A stretch of 64,000 nucleotides of DNA from JACMLD01 sp039919885 (GCA_039919885.1 JBDSEV010000005.1:1-64000); one strand, 5' to 3'. Shown: positions 29,234 through 38,669, counted from the first letter of the stretch. Made by a program: numbers and translations. The notes: generated from the sequence alone by a model not told the origin.

Positions 29234-30655
29234 TCAGTTATTGGTCGGTTGAACGTCTTTACTTTTTTTGCTGGCCATTTCAAGGGCTTTGGTAGCCGTG
29301 TAATATTTGGCTATCATGCCCGGTGTTTCCCATTCCGGTAATTGGCCGGCTTTGAGGTATTGCAAAAAACGTTGCATTACCTGCCCAAAATGCGCTTCAT
29401 GCCCTACTTTAAACTTTTCCGGAATTACTACTTTCCAGGCATTGCCTGCTTTTTCCACCGTAACACCTTCATACCGGGTATTTATTTTTTCAAGTGCTTT
29501 CACCAATGCCGAATCATATTGCCGGGTATTGTGGAGCGGGCGGATGTACAGGGTCGGTTTGTAATTTTCTTCCGCGCCCTGTTTAATCTCCAGGTTTGCC
29601 AACGAGCCTTTCATGAGACAATAATGGGTATCACCACTCCCTTCCGGCGCTTTGTACGCCCACCGTGCGGTAAGTTTAACGTGTTTGCCTTTAAGGGTAT
29701 AATTGGTTTCGCCATTGGCGTGGGTTTGCAATATGGTATCCGCGGTTACATAGGGTAGCAGAAAACCAGGAAAACTATCCTTTTTTGTAACCAGCGTAAA
29801 CTGTGAGCGCGTTACGGGTGTAGGCCAAAGACGGGCATTATTAACTACCACATCTTTTTTGTAATCGATTACAGTATCAGGGAAACACTGCCACTGCACT
29901 AGGTCGATCAGGTGGGTGCCCACATCTGCAATTGCCTCGCCCTGCTGCGCCGGATCAAAAAACCACGATGGCCGGGTAAGCGCCTTGCCCGAAACAAACT
30001 TATAAAAATAATGTACGCTTTCTATTGTCACTGCCGGATCCGAAATCGTTCCATTTTGCAGGGCGCCGAATACCTCCGGGATATGCGCAAATTCTTTCTG
30101 CAACAGGTTGGTGATCTCCGACCTTTCCGTCATGATATCGTACAACAGCAATTTTTTCTCCGCTGCTGTAGCAAAATCTTTTTCCAGCTCAATAAAATTT
30201 GCGGCAGTAATGGCCATCGGTTTATCGCCCAATACATTCATACCGGCTTCTATTGCCCGTGTGATATATTGTGTTTTGCGCAGGTTGTTGCCCGCCAGTA
30301 CCACTACATTGCCTTTTTTCTCCGCAATCATTTTCTCGAGGAAATCTTCTCCCTTATATATTTTTTCTGACCAGTGTGTCGGTGCTTCGCTGCGTTCATT
30401 GTATTGTTTAATTAAATCAAGGTGCGCTTGCAGTTCTGGTCCGTCGGGCGCGTACACATACACGATAGAATCTATTCCTTCAGACACAGATTTTTGCACC
30501 AACGCTGCATGAAAATGACCAGGGTCGAGCGTAATAAGCCGAACCGCGGCACTGTCTGTGGGTTTTGTTTCCGCCGTTGTTACCGCCGAATTACAACCAG
30601 TGCCAACAGCCACCGTGCTTGCCATAAATAAAATAAAGGAAAAAGATAATCGCAT
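29234..30655 (-). CDS. Gfo/Idh/MocA-like lipoprotein (atypical nucleotide-binding fold)
   Basis: The 473 residues carry a lipoprotein signal ending VGTGC, so the protein is probably membrane-anchored outside the cytoplasm. The body is Gfo/Idh-like: the EKP-type box reads DKPMAIT, and GEAIADVGTHLIDLVQW matches the family's C-terminal domain. The glycine-rich dinucleotide motif is replaced by LDPGHFHAALVQ, which lacks GxGxxG. That sequence is the signature of a Bacteroidota subfamily with a distinct C-terminal oxidoreductase domain. Whether it binds NAD(P) is doubtful. It lies between the Tat-type Gfo/Idh gene (68 nt upstream) and susC (132 nt downstream). Confidence 0.8.
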   Translation of the reverse strand: MRLSFSFILFMASTVAVGTGCNSAVTTAETKPTDSAAVRLITLDPGHFHAALVQKSVSEGIDSIVYVYAPDGPELQAHLDLIKQYNERSEAPTHWSEKIYKGEDFLEKMIAEKKGNVVVLAGNNLRKTQYITRAIEAGMNVLGDKPMAITAANFIELEKDFATAAEKKLLLYDIMTERSEITNLLQKEFAHIPEVFGALQNGTISDPAVTIESVHYFYKFVSGKALTRPSWFFDPAQQGEAIADVGTHLIDLVQWQCFPDTVIDYKKDVVVNNARLWPTPVTRSQFTLVTKKDSFPGFLLPYVTADTILQTHANGETNYTLKGKHVKLTARWAYKAPEGSGDTHYCLMKGSLANLEIKQGAEENYKPTLYIRPLHNTRQYDSALVKALEKINTRYEGVTVEKAGNAWKVVIPEKFKVGHEAHFGQVMQRFLQYLKAGQLPEWETPGMIAKYYTATKALEMASKKSKDVQPTNN

Positions 30656-30723
30656 GTTTGTTTTTCTTTTTTCAAATTATTCTTACGTGCCGTATTCCTT
30701 GCTTACTGTTAGCCACCTGCAAC

Positions 30724-32166
30724 TCAAGACTGTATTTTAGTTTCCACATTAAATTCTTTGTTGATCTGGTAGGGCCAGCGCTGCGACCTGGTCAGCATCG
30801 CATTTGCTTCATCATCATTTTTAAATCTTTCCATCGCAGGATCCCAATAAAGTTTCCTTTTCAGTTTCATTACGGTATGGTTGAGCAGGCAAACGGAACA
30901 CGCGCGGTGACCGACTTCTATCGGCGCAATGTTTGGCTGGCGGCTAATGATGCTGTTCAGCCAGTTTTCATGGTGGTCCGGACTATCAATCAGGTGCAGC
31001 TCATCCGGTCCAATTACCGAAGTAAGTATTTTTGGGTCACTGGCATCCAGTGCTTTGCTATTACTGCCTTTTGCAACCGGGTCAGAACTGGTTACTGAAT
31101 AATTACCACGGGTTACGAAAATCCACCCGTCTGATCCTACAAATTTTACACCGTTGGGATATTCATTGCTGGCCAGTACGGTAACGCCATTGGCGAACAC
31201 CGTACTGGTTTTAAAATTACCGTGTACATCCCACAAAGCTTTTTCATCGGGCCAGTCGGCGGTACCGGAAATTTCAACGGGCCCGGTATATTCGGTACCC
31301 ATGCCCCAGTTGGCGATATCAAAATGATGCGCACCCCAGCCGGTAATCATGCCCGCGCCAAACTGTCCGCAGCGTAACCATCCCGGCCTTGCACTAACGC
31401 TGTCCTGCGGATGCACCAATTTTTCTGTATACGGCACGTAAGGAGTTGAGCCCAGCCATTTTTCATAATTCAGGTTGGCGGGTATTGGCATTATTGTTTC
31501 CACGGTGCTTTGCCGGGGGTCATCTACGGGCAGGCCCACATAAATGGTATGCAGTTTGCCCACGCGTCCGTTTCGTACCAGCTCACACGCTTTTTTAAAC
31601 TGCGGCATGGAACGCTGCTGGCTGCCAATCTGGAAAATGCGGCCGGCTTTATTGGCTTCGTTACTTAAAATACGGCCCTCGCTGATGCTGAGTGATGCCG
31701 GTTTTTCCATGTATACATCTTTACCTGCGCGTACCGCGTGTATGGCAGGTATAACATGCCAGTGGTCCGGTGTTGAAATTATCACCGCATCAATGTCTTT
31801 ATCTGCCAGCAAATCTTCGTAATGTTCAAATGTTTTAGTGCCGGTATAACTACCATTGTTCTTTTTTGCGTAGTAATCATTCACCCATTTCTGCGCGCCC
31901 TTCACCCTGTTTTTATCGAGATCGCAAACGGCCAGCATTCTTGCCTGGTCATGCTTGATGGTGCCCGGCATATCCCAGGATTGTCCAATTCTGCCCGTTC
32001 CTATAACGCCTACGTTTATGCGCTTACTCGGCGCGTACTTACCCAACACACTGGCCGGAACAATAGACGCAAACCCGGAACCCATTGCCGTAGCACCCAC
32101 GGTGCCGGCAATGCTTTTTTTGATAAAGTCGCGTCTTGAATTGGTTTTATTTTTCTTGTTGCTCAT
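30724..32166 (-). CDS. Gfo/Idh/MocA-family oxidoreductase with Tat signal
   Basis: The 480 residues begin with a twin-arginine signal (SRRDFIKKSIAGTVGATAMG), used to export folded, cofactor-loaded enzymes. The NAD(P)-binding motif is intact (VGVIGTGRIGQSW) and the catalytic-region box reads YMEKPASLS. The C-terminal domain contains GAHHFDIANWGMG. It is likely a periplasmic sugar or cyclitol oxidoreductase, and its pairing with ThuA recalls ThuA/ThuB-type keto-sugar systems (inference). It is 71 nt after thuA and 68 nt before the next gene. Confidence 0.87.
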   Translation of the reverse strand: MSNKKNKTNSRRDFIKKSIAGTVGATAMGSGFASIVPASVLGKYAPSKRINVGVIGTGRIGQSWDMPGTIKHDQARMLAVCDLDKNRVKGAQKWVNDYYAKKNNGSYTGTKTFEHYEDLLADKDIDAVIISTPDHWHVIPAIHAVRAGKDVYMEKPASLSISEGRILSNEANKAGRIFQIGSQQRSMPQFKKACELVRNGRVGKLHTIYVGLPVDDPRQSTVETIMPIPANLNYEKWLGSTPYVPYTEKLVHPQDSVSARPGWLRCGQFGAGMITGWGAHHFDIANWGMGTEYTGPVEISGTADWPDEKALWDVHGNFKTSTVFANGVTVLASNEYPNGVKFVGSDGWIFVTRGNYSVTSSDPVAKGSNSKALDASDPKILTSVIGPDELHLIDSPDHHENWLNSIISRQPNIAPIEVGHRACSVCLLNHTVMKLKRKLYWDPAMERFKNDDEANAMLTRSQRWPYQINKEFNVETKIQS

Positions 32167-32237
32167 TGTTCAAAAATTAATAGGTTAATTTAAAAATGTC
32201 CCACATTATTTTTTTGCTGCTCCTTACTGCTGCGCTG

Positions 32238-33074
32238 TTAATACGGTAATGGATCGTCTGGTTTTTTTGCATGCGCTTTGTTATAGTCCAGGGGTTTATT
32301 TTGGCCAATGGCCCACTGTATGCCACCCAGCAAATGCTGCTGAAAATCAGGTTTAAAATAGGTCGCACTGTCGTGCCCGAGCGATGTATACCATTCACGG
32401 CCGCCATCAAATTCATGGCACCAGACAGACTGCGAGGAAGCCCCGTAAAAAACGGGCTTGTCTTTATCGTCCAGCAGCGTGCTCAAATCATGTGTCATCA
32501 GCACATGTAAATCGGGGTTCACTTCTTTAAAAAAATAACATTCGTCATCCTGCACCCAGTTGCGGGGCAGGAAACTAGTAGAAGGATTGGTAGTATCAAT
32601 TATAATTTCGGTGAAAGACTGGTGCTTAGCATGCCGCAGAAAGCTGGCGCCAATCAACCGCTTGAACCAGGCCCATTCTCTTTCGGTTCCGGTAGCGGAA
32701 TGTAAACCTACAAAGCCACCTCCTGCCTGTATATAATGCATGAGCGCAAGTTTCTGCTCATCAGTCTCAAAAACACCATTGTTTGTATTATTAAAAATTA
32801 ATGCGCTGTATTTTTTAAGGTTCGCATCGGAGAAATCGGCGGGGTTGTCGGATACGTCTACCGCAAATCCATACCTGGCGCCAATTTGTTTGATAGCAGC
32901 AACGCCGGCACCAATATTCTGGTGCACATATCCTTTACCATTGCGCGTATACACAAGCACACGCACGGCGGACCAGTTAATGCCAGCTTGTTTTACCGCG
33001 GTAGCTTGCCTGGAACTTGTGCAGGACAGCAGCATGCAAATAAGAAAAAGTGTTACAGGCAATTTTAGAAGCAT
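32238..33074 (-). CDS. ThuA-like domain lipoprotein
   Basis: ThuA-like proteins have a glutamine-amidotransferase-like fold and are linked genetically to trehalose and other sugar use through 3-keto sugars. The 278 residues start with a lipoprotein signal ending LLSC. Family marks are VLVYTRNGKGYVH near residue 35, ALIFNNTNNGVF, GGGFVGLHSATGTE near residue 122 and WCHEFDGGREWYTSLGHD near the end. It is the first gene of the minus-strand locus, divergent from the LacI regulator 590 nt away. Confidence 0.88.
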   Translation of the reverse strand: MLLKLPVTLFLICMLLSCTSSRQATAVKQAGINWSAVRVLVYTRNGKGYVHQNIGAGVAAIKQIGARYGFAVDVSDNPADFSDANLKKYSALIFNNTNNGVFETDEQKLALMHYIQAGGGFVGLHSATGTEREWAWFKRLIGASFLRHAKHQSFTEIIIDTTNPSTSFLPRNWVQDDECYFFKEVNPDLHVLMTHDLSTLLDDKDKPVFYGASSQSVWCHEFDGGREWYTSLGHDSATYFKPDFQQHLLGGIQWAIGQNKPLDYNKAHAKKPDDPLPY

Positions 33075-33664
33075 CGTTAATTATTTATGGACGTGGTTTT
33101 AAAAGCTAATTATTTCATTGCCGAAAACACGGCCCGTCGGTTTGCCCGGCGAAATACCAAGCCGTAGCCGGATTTGTTTACTGGGTATAAAGTTGCGGAC
33201 AGGTATCGGTTGAACCGCAGCAGGCTTTTTAAACCTGGCGAGCAGTGAATGCACGTGGGGTAAAACACTTATCGGTTTCAATTGGCGAGTCCAATAATGC
33301 AAGATTGATAATATAGCAAACGCTATAAAGCAGCCAAATAAGAATAGCCATTCCATTTTCATACGCAGGCACAGCATTTTATAAATCGTCGGTAATGTAT
33401 TGTTAAAAGTATGTAAATAAATGGTCACAGAATTCGGCGAAAGCAACAACGACATATAATTTGGTCCGAATTCGTTACCGGCAACGATTGCATAAACTAA
33501 ATTCGCGCGAAACCGCGGTTTTTTTATAAAATATTTAATTTAGTGGCGTTAACAACCCGATTTGTCTAAAAAGTTGTACCATGCAGCAGGCCCCCTACCG
33601 CAATTGGCTTGCCGCAGGAGAAGGTTACACAAGCAAGATGGACACTTATAACAATTGATTTAGT
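33075..33664. other. Intergenic region between the sugar locus and its LacI regulator
   Basis: This 590-nt stretch holds the start regions of two divergent units. Two abutting palindromes at 33502-33521 are listed separately. A minus-strand open frame (33099-33455) could encode a small one-helix membrane protein from Met at 33356 (MEWLFLFG), but neither its start nor its family is supported. A near-consensus -7 box TAATTTAG lies just after the palindromes. Confidence 0.4.
33502..33521. promoter_or_regulatory. Candidate LacI-family operator (adjacent palindromes)
   Basis: TTCGCGCGAA (33502-33511) overlaps AAACCGCGGTTT (33510-33521); both are perfect palindromes centred on G/C steps. LacI-family operators are palindromes with a central CG, so the second fits the class. 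It lies about 145 nt before the lacI-family gene, in the divergent intergenic region. No second copy was found in front of other genes of the locus. Confidence 0.4.
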
Positions 33665-34690
33665 ATGATGGCACCGCATCAGGCAACCATAAAAGATATT
33701 GCAAAAAGACTTAAAATATCGCCATCCACCGTGTCCAGGGCATTGCGGGGAAGTACAGACATTAGTGAAGAAACCCGCCAGTTGGTGCTTTCCGTAGCGG
33801 AAGAATTGAATTATAGTCCCAACCCGGTTGCTTTGTCGCTGCGCGATAAAAAAACGAAAGTCATTGGGGTGATTGTCCAGGAGATTGCTTACAATTACTG
33901 CTCTGCGGTTATTTCTGGTATTGAAGACATTGCGTTCAAAATGGGCTATAATTTATTGATTACGCAGAGTCACGAAAAACTGGACCTGGAGATACTGCAC
34001 ACCCGCCTGCTGGCATCCCGGCGAATCGACGGGTTGCTGATTTCAATATCGAATGAGTCCAACCAGGTAGACCACCTGAAAGAAATGGTGGAAAGGGGCA
34101 TACCAGTAGTTATGTTCGATCGGGTGAGCGATGGACTAAACACCCATAAAGTGGTGGTGGACGACTACAAGGGGGCTTTCGACGCTACCTGCCATTTAAT
34201 TGAACAGGGGTACAAACGCATTGCACACCTCACTATTTCAAAGCACCTCGCCATTACACAGAACCGGCTGAATGGTTACCTGGACGCGTTGAAAGCCCAT
34301 AAGATACCGGTGAGGAAAGAGTGGATAGTATACTGCGATTTTGACGAAGCCAACATGAAAAATGAAATAATAAAACTGTTCCGGGCAAAAAGCCGGCCCA
34401 ATGCATTGTTTTCATCTGTTGAGCGCTGGTCGCTCGTGAGTGTTAAAACGCTCAATGAAATGAATATAAACGTGCCGGGCGATGTTGCACTGGCTGGGTT
34501 TTCAGACAGCCCGCTGAACCGGTATCTTAGTCCAGCGCTCACATCGGTAAGCCAGCCTACATTTTCCATCGGCCAGAACGCAACAGAGTTACTGATTGAA
34601 CTGATAGAAAGTAAAAAACCAGCAGAGCAGTATACCACCATCCGATTAAAAACAACGCTGGACGTGCAGGCATCTTCATTGAAAAAATAA
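33665..34690 (+). CDS. LacI-family transcriptional regulator
   Basis: The 341 residues begin with the LacI helix-turn-helix (TIKDIAKRLKISPSTVSRALRG, residues 8-29) and hinge region, followed by a periplasmic-binding-protein-like ligand domain (VIGVIVQEIAYNYCSAVISGIED, RRIDGLLISIS, the VVDDYKGAF region, and AGFSDSPLNRYLSPALTSV near the C-terminus). A second Met follows the first immediately, so the start may be one codon later. It diverges from the ThuA-Gfo/Idh-SusCD locus, which it probably controls in response to a sugar, perhaps through the palindromes at 33502-33521. Target and ligand are inferred. Confidence 0.92.
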   Translation: MMAPHQATIKDIAKRLKISPSTVSRALRGSTDISEETRQLVLSVAEELNYSPNPVALSLRDKKTKVIGVIVQEIAYNYCSAVISGIEDIAFKMGYNLLITQSHEKLDLEILHTRLLASRRIDGLLISISNESNQVDHLKEMVERGIPVVMFDRVSDGLNTHKVVVDDYKGAFDATCHLIEQGYKRIAHLTISKHLAITQNRLNGYLDALKAHKIPVRKEWIVYCDFDEANMKNEIIKLFRAKSRPNALFSSVERWSLVSVKTLNEMNINVPGDVALAGFSDSPLNRYLSPALTSVSQPTFSIGQNATELLIELIESKKPAEQYTTIRLKTTLDVQASSLKK

Positions 34691-34716
34691 AAAATTTGGG
34701 ATCGAACATCGCTTGT

Positions 34717-35316
34717 TCAATAAAACAGCAGGTACTTATAAAAGGCCGGTACTTCGCGCAGGGTGCCAACAATATCGTTCCATCCATACCGTACGGAGGA
34801 GGCACCGTAGACGGTTTTAAAACCCAGTTTGTGTAAAATATATTTAGACCGGGTGATGTGGTAAAATTGCGATACAACGATAACCGAAGCAGCGCCGTTC
34901 GTTCTATTCCATTCCATAAAATTTTTTGCAGTAAGAAATGTATTTTTTCCATCGTTGTCAGCAATGATGTCGGCTGCAAGGATGCCCTGTTTTACCAGGT
35001 AGGCTTTCATGGCATCCCCTTCCGGGTAAAATCCATCCTTTTTTGTTCCCCGTCCACCGCTGGCAAAAATCTTTTTTACTTTACCCTGGCGGTATAAATC
35101 AACCGCTTTGTCTACACGTCCTTGAAGCCAGGGCGATAAGCTACCGTCTGCATGCACCTGGTTGCCCAAAATAATCGCTACGTCTGCTGACCCGGTATAA
35201 TCATGCAGTCCATCGTAAGTGATATAAGTAATATGCGCGGTTGCCCAGCAAAGTAGCAGCAGCAGCACACGCCGGCTCCACTTACGGGCGAAAAATTGTT
35301 TAATTTTTTGCAGCAT
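34717..35316 (-). CDS. SanA/YdcF-like (DUF218) membrane protein
   Basis: The 199 residues have an N-terminal membrane anchor (about 13-30) and a DUF218 domain: ADVAIILGNQV, the GRVDKAVDLYRQGKVKKIFASGG segment, GDAMKAYLV and ADNDGKNTFLTAKN. E. coli SanA of this family affects envelope barrier function at high temperature; the molecular activity is unknown. The first 17 nt overlap the 3' end of the tag gene, which implies coupled translation. The 3' end is 26 nt from the lacI-family stop (convergent). Confidence 0.82.
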   Translation of the reverse strand: MLQKIKQFFARKWSRRVLLLLLCWATAHITYITYDGLHDYTGSADVAIILGNQVHADGSLSPWLQGRVDKAVDLYRQGKVKKIFASGGRGTKKDGFYPEGDAMKAYLVKQGILAADIIADNDGKNTFLTAKNFMEWNRTNGAASVIVVSQFYHITRSKYILHKLGFKTVYGASSVRYGWNDIVGTLREVPAFYKYLLFY

Positions 35317-35863
35317 TAAGCCATTTTGGATTTTGTTTCAGCACTTTTTTATAGATAGCGCAACCCGGCCGGTGCGCGCCGGGCAGGTAGCCGGTACTCA
35401 TTAAAAACTCGTTTACAATTTCTCCGCCGGTAAATCGAAATGTTTGTTTGAACAACTTCACCCATTCGTCTTTTGTTTTTGGGTGATGCTGGTCGAGCCA
35501 GTTTTTAAATGATCCGTATTCTTTTTGTAATAGTTTTATTTGTTGGGCGTTGTGTACCGCGGCGTGCACCTTTAGCCGGTTCCTGATAATGCCCGCATCC
35601 AGCAGCAGGCGGGCAATTTTTTTATCAGTGTAACGGGCCACTTTATCAATCTCAAAATTATCGTATGCCTTAAAGAAATTTTCTTTTTTATTGAGAATGG
35701 TTGTCCAGCTTAATCCTGCCTGGTTAATTTCCAGCACCAGTCGCGCAAACAATAAATTATCGTCTGCTATAGGAAATCCATATTCTGTGTCATGGTAATT
35801 AACATGAACATTGTTTTTGTCCATCCGCAACACTATATCGCAGTACGTTTTCGGGTTGTTCAT
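35300..35863 (-). CDS. tag: DNA-3-methyladenine glycosylase I
   Basis: Tag removes 3-methyladenine from alkylated DNA. From Met at 35863 (MNNPKTYCDIVLRMD) the product has 187 residues, the usual length. The longer frame to 35935 lacks similarity. The family's zinc ligands are visible as Cys8 near the start, His in NYHDTEYG, and the C-terminal AHRPGC pair. The helix-hairpin region includes QAGLSWTTILNKKENF. It overlaps the SanA-like gene by 17 nt. Upstream is the 269-bp repeat region. Confidence 0.92.
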   Translation of the reverse strand: MNNPKTYCDIVLRMDKNNVHVNYHDTEYGFPIADDNLLFARLVLEINQAGLSWTTILNKKENFFKAYDNFEIDKVARYTDKKIARLLLDAGIIRNRLKVHAAVHNAQQIKLLQKEYGSFKNWLDQHHPKTKDEWVKLFKQTFRFTGGEIVNEFLMSTGYLPGAHRPGCAIYKKVLKQNPKWLNAAKN

Positions 35864-35983
35864 GCCGTAAAAATATAAAACTCCGCTGTCAAGAGTACGT
35901 TTTTTATACACGTCGGCCTGCGCTGAACCGCGCACCGAATCAAACTAAAAAGAAATCAACTAGAAATTAAATAAACGCAAACT

Positions 35984-36468
35984 AGTCCCAATGATACCAG
36001 TCGCTGCATAACGCGCCTGATCCGAAGACGCGTATACACAATAATGAACGAGATCACCAAACCAAACTAGAATAGTTCCAATGATACCAGTCGCTGCATA
36101 AGGCGCCTCAGCCGGTTCGGTTCCGGCGCCAGCCGGATTGCGGAGCAAAGAAGCGGGTGCAGCGCCGTTGCAGCGGCGAGGCCCCGGCGGCCTGAGCCGG
36201 ATACCCGTATAGGCAATTACGAGCGCAAATATTATAGTAATAAACAAGACCTGGTTCCAATGACACCAGTCGCTGCATAACGCGCCTAACCCGAAGACGC
36301 GTATACACAATAATGAATGAGATCACCAAACCAAACTAGAATAGTTCCGATGATACCAGTCGCTGCATAAGGCGCCTCAGCCGGTTCGGCTCCGGCGCTA
36401 GCCGGATTGCGGAGCAAAGAAGCGGGTGCAGCGCCGTTGCGGCGGCGAGGCCCCGGCGGCCTGAGCCG
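35984..36468. repeat. Two-copy 269-bp imperfect tandem repeat in an intergenic region
   Basis: Copy 1 begins at 35984 and copy 2 at 36253, 269 bp later; copy 2 ends near 36468. Each holds two copies of a ~30-nt motif containing ATACCAGTCGCTGCATAA, 91 bp apart (35987, 36078, 36256, 36347), followed by a GC-rich block with inverted repeats such as AGGCC...GGCCT. The stretch 36201-36252 is unique spacer. Partial end modules (GAACCGCGCA) occur at 35925 and 36468. The whole gap 35936-36644 contains no convincing gene. Frames spelling repeated Ala/Gly/Pro-rich peptides on the minus strand follow from the repeat itself. Confidence 0.85.
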
Positions 36469-36644
36469 AACCGCGCAGCAGATCAAAATAAAAAACAAAA
36501 GCTAGTTGCAGCGACGGGGCAGAGGCGGCCAGCGTTAAATCGCGCAGCGATGAACATAACAAATCAATTATCTAACAACCTTCCATGATTTCCAAAATTT
36601 CAGCACCAGTGTTTTTAAAGAAAAAAACTTTACGCGTTGCGCTG

Positions 36645-37613
36645 TTATTTTATGCCATTTACCGCGTCGATATATTCCAATGCCTGTTTGCTTAACATTT
36701 CATGACCACCCTCAAAAATAGTGAGCATTATTTTTTTATCGGACTTCTGATAGTAAATCGCTCTGTCACCTAGTTTTTTATGGCTATTGGAAAAAGGAAA
36801 CGTTTGTGTTTCCAGCATCAATTTCAAATCGTCATGGTTCACATATTTGGAAGTGTCTGTTACTTTGTAATCCGACAACAGCTTGTTATAGAAATTAACA
36901 GATTGAGATATGGGAACAGGACCTGTATATCCATCATGAATACCCGCAAAAATTTGCAGGCTACTTTTCTTACGTTTTTTCAGCGGGGTTGTCCAAAATA
37001 TCGGCGACCGTTCTGCTGCCTTTAAGGTGTCAAATTGCGATGTTGCGCCGATACACCTGATAATTTGTGACGCATACTGGTTTTTTCTGTCGCGTGATTG
37101 TCCATACCACGCAACAATATCTGAAATCGGACACCATGCGGAGAACGATCGAATATTGTGTCTGGATTTCATGTACATCGCAAATGTTGCATAACCACCA
37201 CCGCTGTATCCAATTATATAAATTCTTTTTTTGTCCACATTCATATTATTTAACGCCCAGTCAATCGCTTCGTCTATATCAGCAATTACAAATTCACTAC
37301 AGCAAGCCTTGGGTTGGTTATTTACTCCCCTGAAATTAGGAAAGACGTAGTTGTAATTTTTTTTGCTCGCTTCCATATCGAGTTCAATCGTTGTCAAAGA
37401 ATCGGCAGGGAAACTCCAGGAATGAAGCTGAACAATTAATGGCGCAGGTTTATCGTTGGTAGATTTATTAAAATAAAAAACCTGGGTTACACCATCCAAT
37501 GACGACTTAATACTGTCTTTTTTCAAAAATGTTTTTCGTTGCGTATTGTCTGGTGTCTGCGCATTTATAAAAAAACTTACCAGGCATAGAATAAAAAGCA
37601 TTACTTGTTTCAT
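36645..37613 (-). CDS. Secreted alpha/beta hydrolase (prolyl-oligopeptidase-like esterase)
   Basis: The 322 residues start with a signal peptide ending NAQ (residues 1-19). The nucleophile elbow is GYSGGG with Ser137, and a C-terminal EGGHEML segment supplies the expected His. The core has LIVQLHSWSF and a DIDEAIDWALNN segment typical of peptidase S9-like hydrolases. Substrate is unknown. It stands alone between the 269-bp repeat and a long gene-free stretch. Confidence 0.8.
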   Translation of the reverse strand: MKQVMLFILCLVSFFINAQTPDNTQRKTFLKKDSIKSSLDGVTQVFYFNKSTNDKPAPLIVQLHSWSFPADSLTTIELDMEASKKNYNYVFPNFRGVNNQPKACCSEFVIADIDEAIDWALNNMNVDKKRIYIIGYSGGGYATFAMYMKSRHNIRSFSAWCPISDIVAWYGQSRDRKNQYASQIIRCIGATSQFDTLKAAERSPIFWTTPLKKRKKSSLQIFAGIHDGYTGPVPISQSVNFYNKLLSDYKVTDTSKYVNHDDLKLMLETQTFPFSNSHKKLGDRAIYYQKSDKKIMLTIFEGGHEMLSKQALEYIDAVNGIK

Positions 37614-38669
37614 GTGTATTTTTATTAAATTAAAAAACCTGTATGGAAATATTGTTCAGGGAAGTGACTTTGTCCGGTTGCCAGTAACAATAGTTTGTGT
37701 AAAAACCATGTTCGTTAATTCAAATATACACAGATTGTTAATTCAGATATACAGGTTGCAATATTTCAGTAATAAAGTTATGCGCCTGGTATCATGCGCC
37801 ATCTCCGTTGTAAATATCTGGCGGTCCCGAAAATATGTTTCACCGGCTGACTGCTACGGTTTGACGATGTGACGGCAGTTGAACAGGACTCAGTATACGC
37901 ATAGGATTTGCGTACTGGTTATCAAACCCAATGAAAATTTTCATCAAGCTTGCCCCCCACACACACTCAACGCACCAAACATTAGCTGGCGTCGGTAGCA
38001 CTACCCTACCGCAGCATCAAACGGGTGTTGGCTGAAAGTCAACAGCAGCAAGGTTTCTATCAAACTGGCTGGTTTTTAATGGGGCAACACTGATGAGTAT
38101 ACTCGCTAAGAAAAGTTTCTTATTTAGTCCGGCGGCACTGCTTGCATCGCTATATTCGCAAATCCCCCTCCAACGGCGATCAATACAGTCGGATGGCCCC
38201 TGATTGTACACAGCGGCTTGTGTAAATTTCAACACCGTTTCATTTTGGTAGGTTGATTAGATTCGACGGTTTAATTTAAGTGTCAAATTACCACTAGCCA
38301 TGTCGTAGCGATTTGCTTAGATACCTATGCCCAGACAATTTCCATGTTATTAAAATCAATAGAAAATTAAATACTGTTTCTAATGTTAACCTGTATTTAC
38401 GAACCGGCAATTCTACAATTGTTGGTCCAGGGTTATATCCCCGCGCGATGAATGCTTTGTGTTAAGTGAGTCCTTTTTTACGCTGCGATGATGTGCCCAA
38501 CAGACCGGAATGCAAAAAAATAATACCGTTATTTCTTCACTATAAAATCGATTGCTTATGTAAACGCCTGCCAATTATTACAGACTGACATTGCTTGTTT
38601 AAAACTATTTTATCACATGATCCTGGTTGCTTGCTTAGGCCAGGTGCTGATTACCAAAACTAAAAAAAT
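37614..38669. other. Gene-free region of about 1.06 kb
   Basis: No convincing gene was found; the only open frames are short and have no recognisable features. A perfect 14-bp palindrome ATGAAAATTTTCAT lies at 37931-37944. The end of the region must hold the promoter of the downstream SusC gene, but no clear TTTG/TAnnTTTG pair was found. Confidence 0.6.

Noticed and set aside
33099..33455. Open frame with one hydrophobic helix in the LacI intergenic region
   Set aside because: No clear start, no family and it overlaps a likely control region; mentioned only within the intergenic entry.
35984..36468. Integron attC-like sites
   Set aside because: GCCTAAC and GCATAAC boxes resemble attC cores, but copy 1 lacks GCCTAAC, no integrase is seen and no cassette lies between motifs.
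35960..36498. Minus-strand frames encoding Pro/Ala/Gly-rich repeated peptides
   Set aside because: They follow the 269-bp repeat and have no start signals; differences between copies are not of coding type.
37931..37944. 14-bp palindrome ATGAAAATTTTCAT as an operator
   Set aside because: A/T-rich palindromes of this size can occur by chance, and no regulator is linked to it.
38017..38235. Short minus-strand frame in the 1-kb gap
   Set aside because: No recognisable protein features and no start signal.
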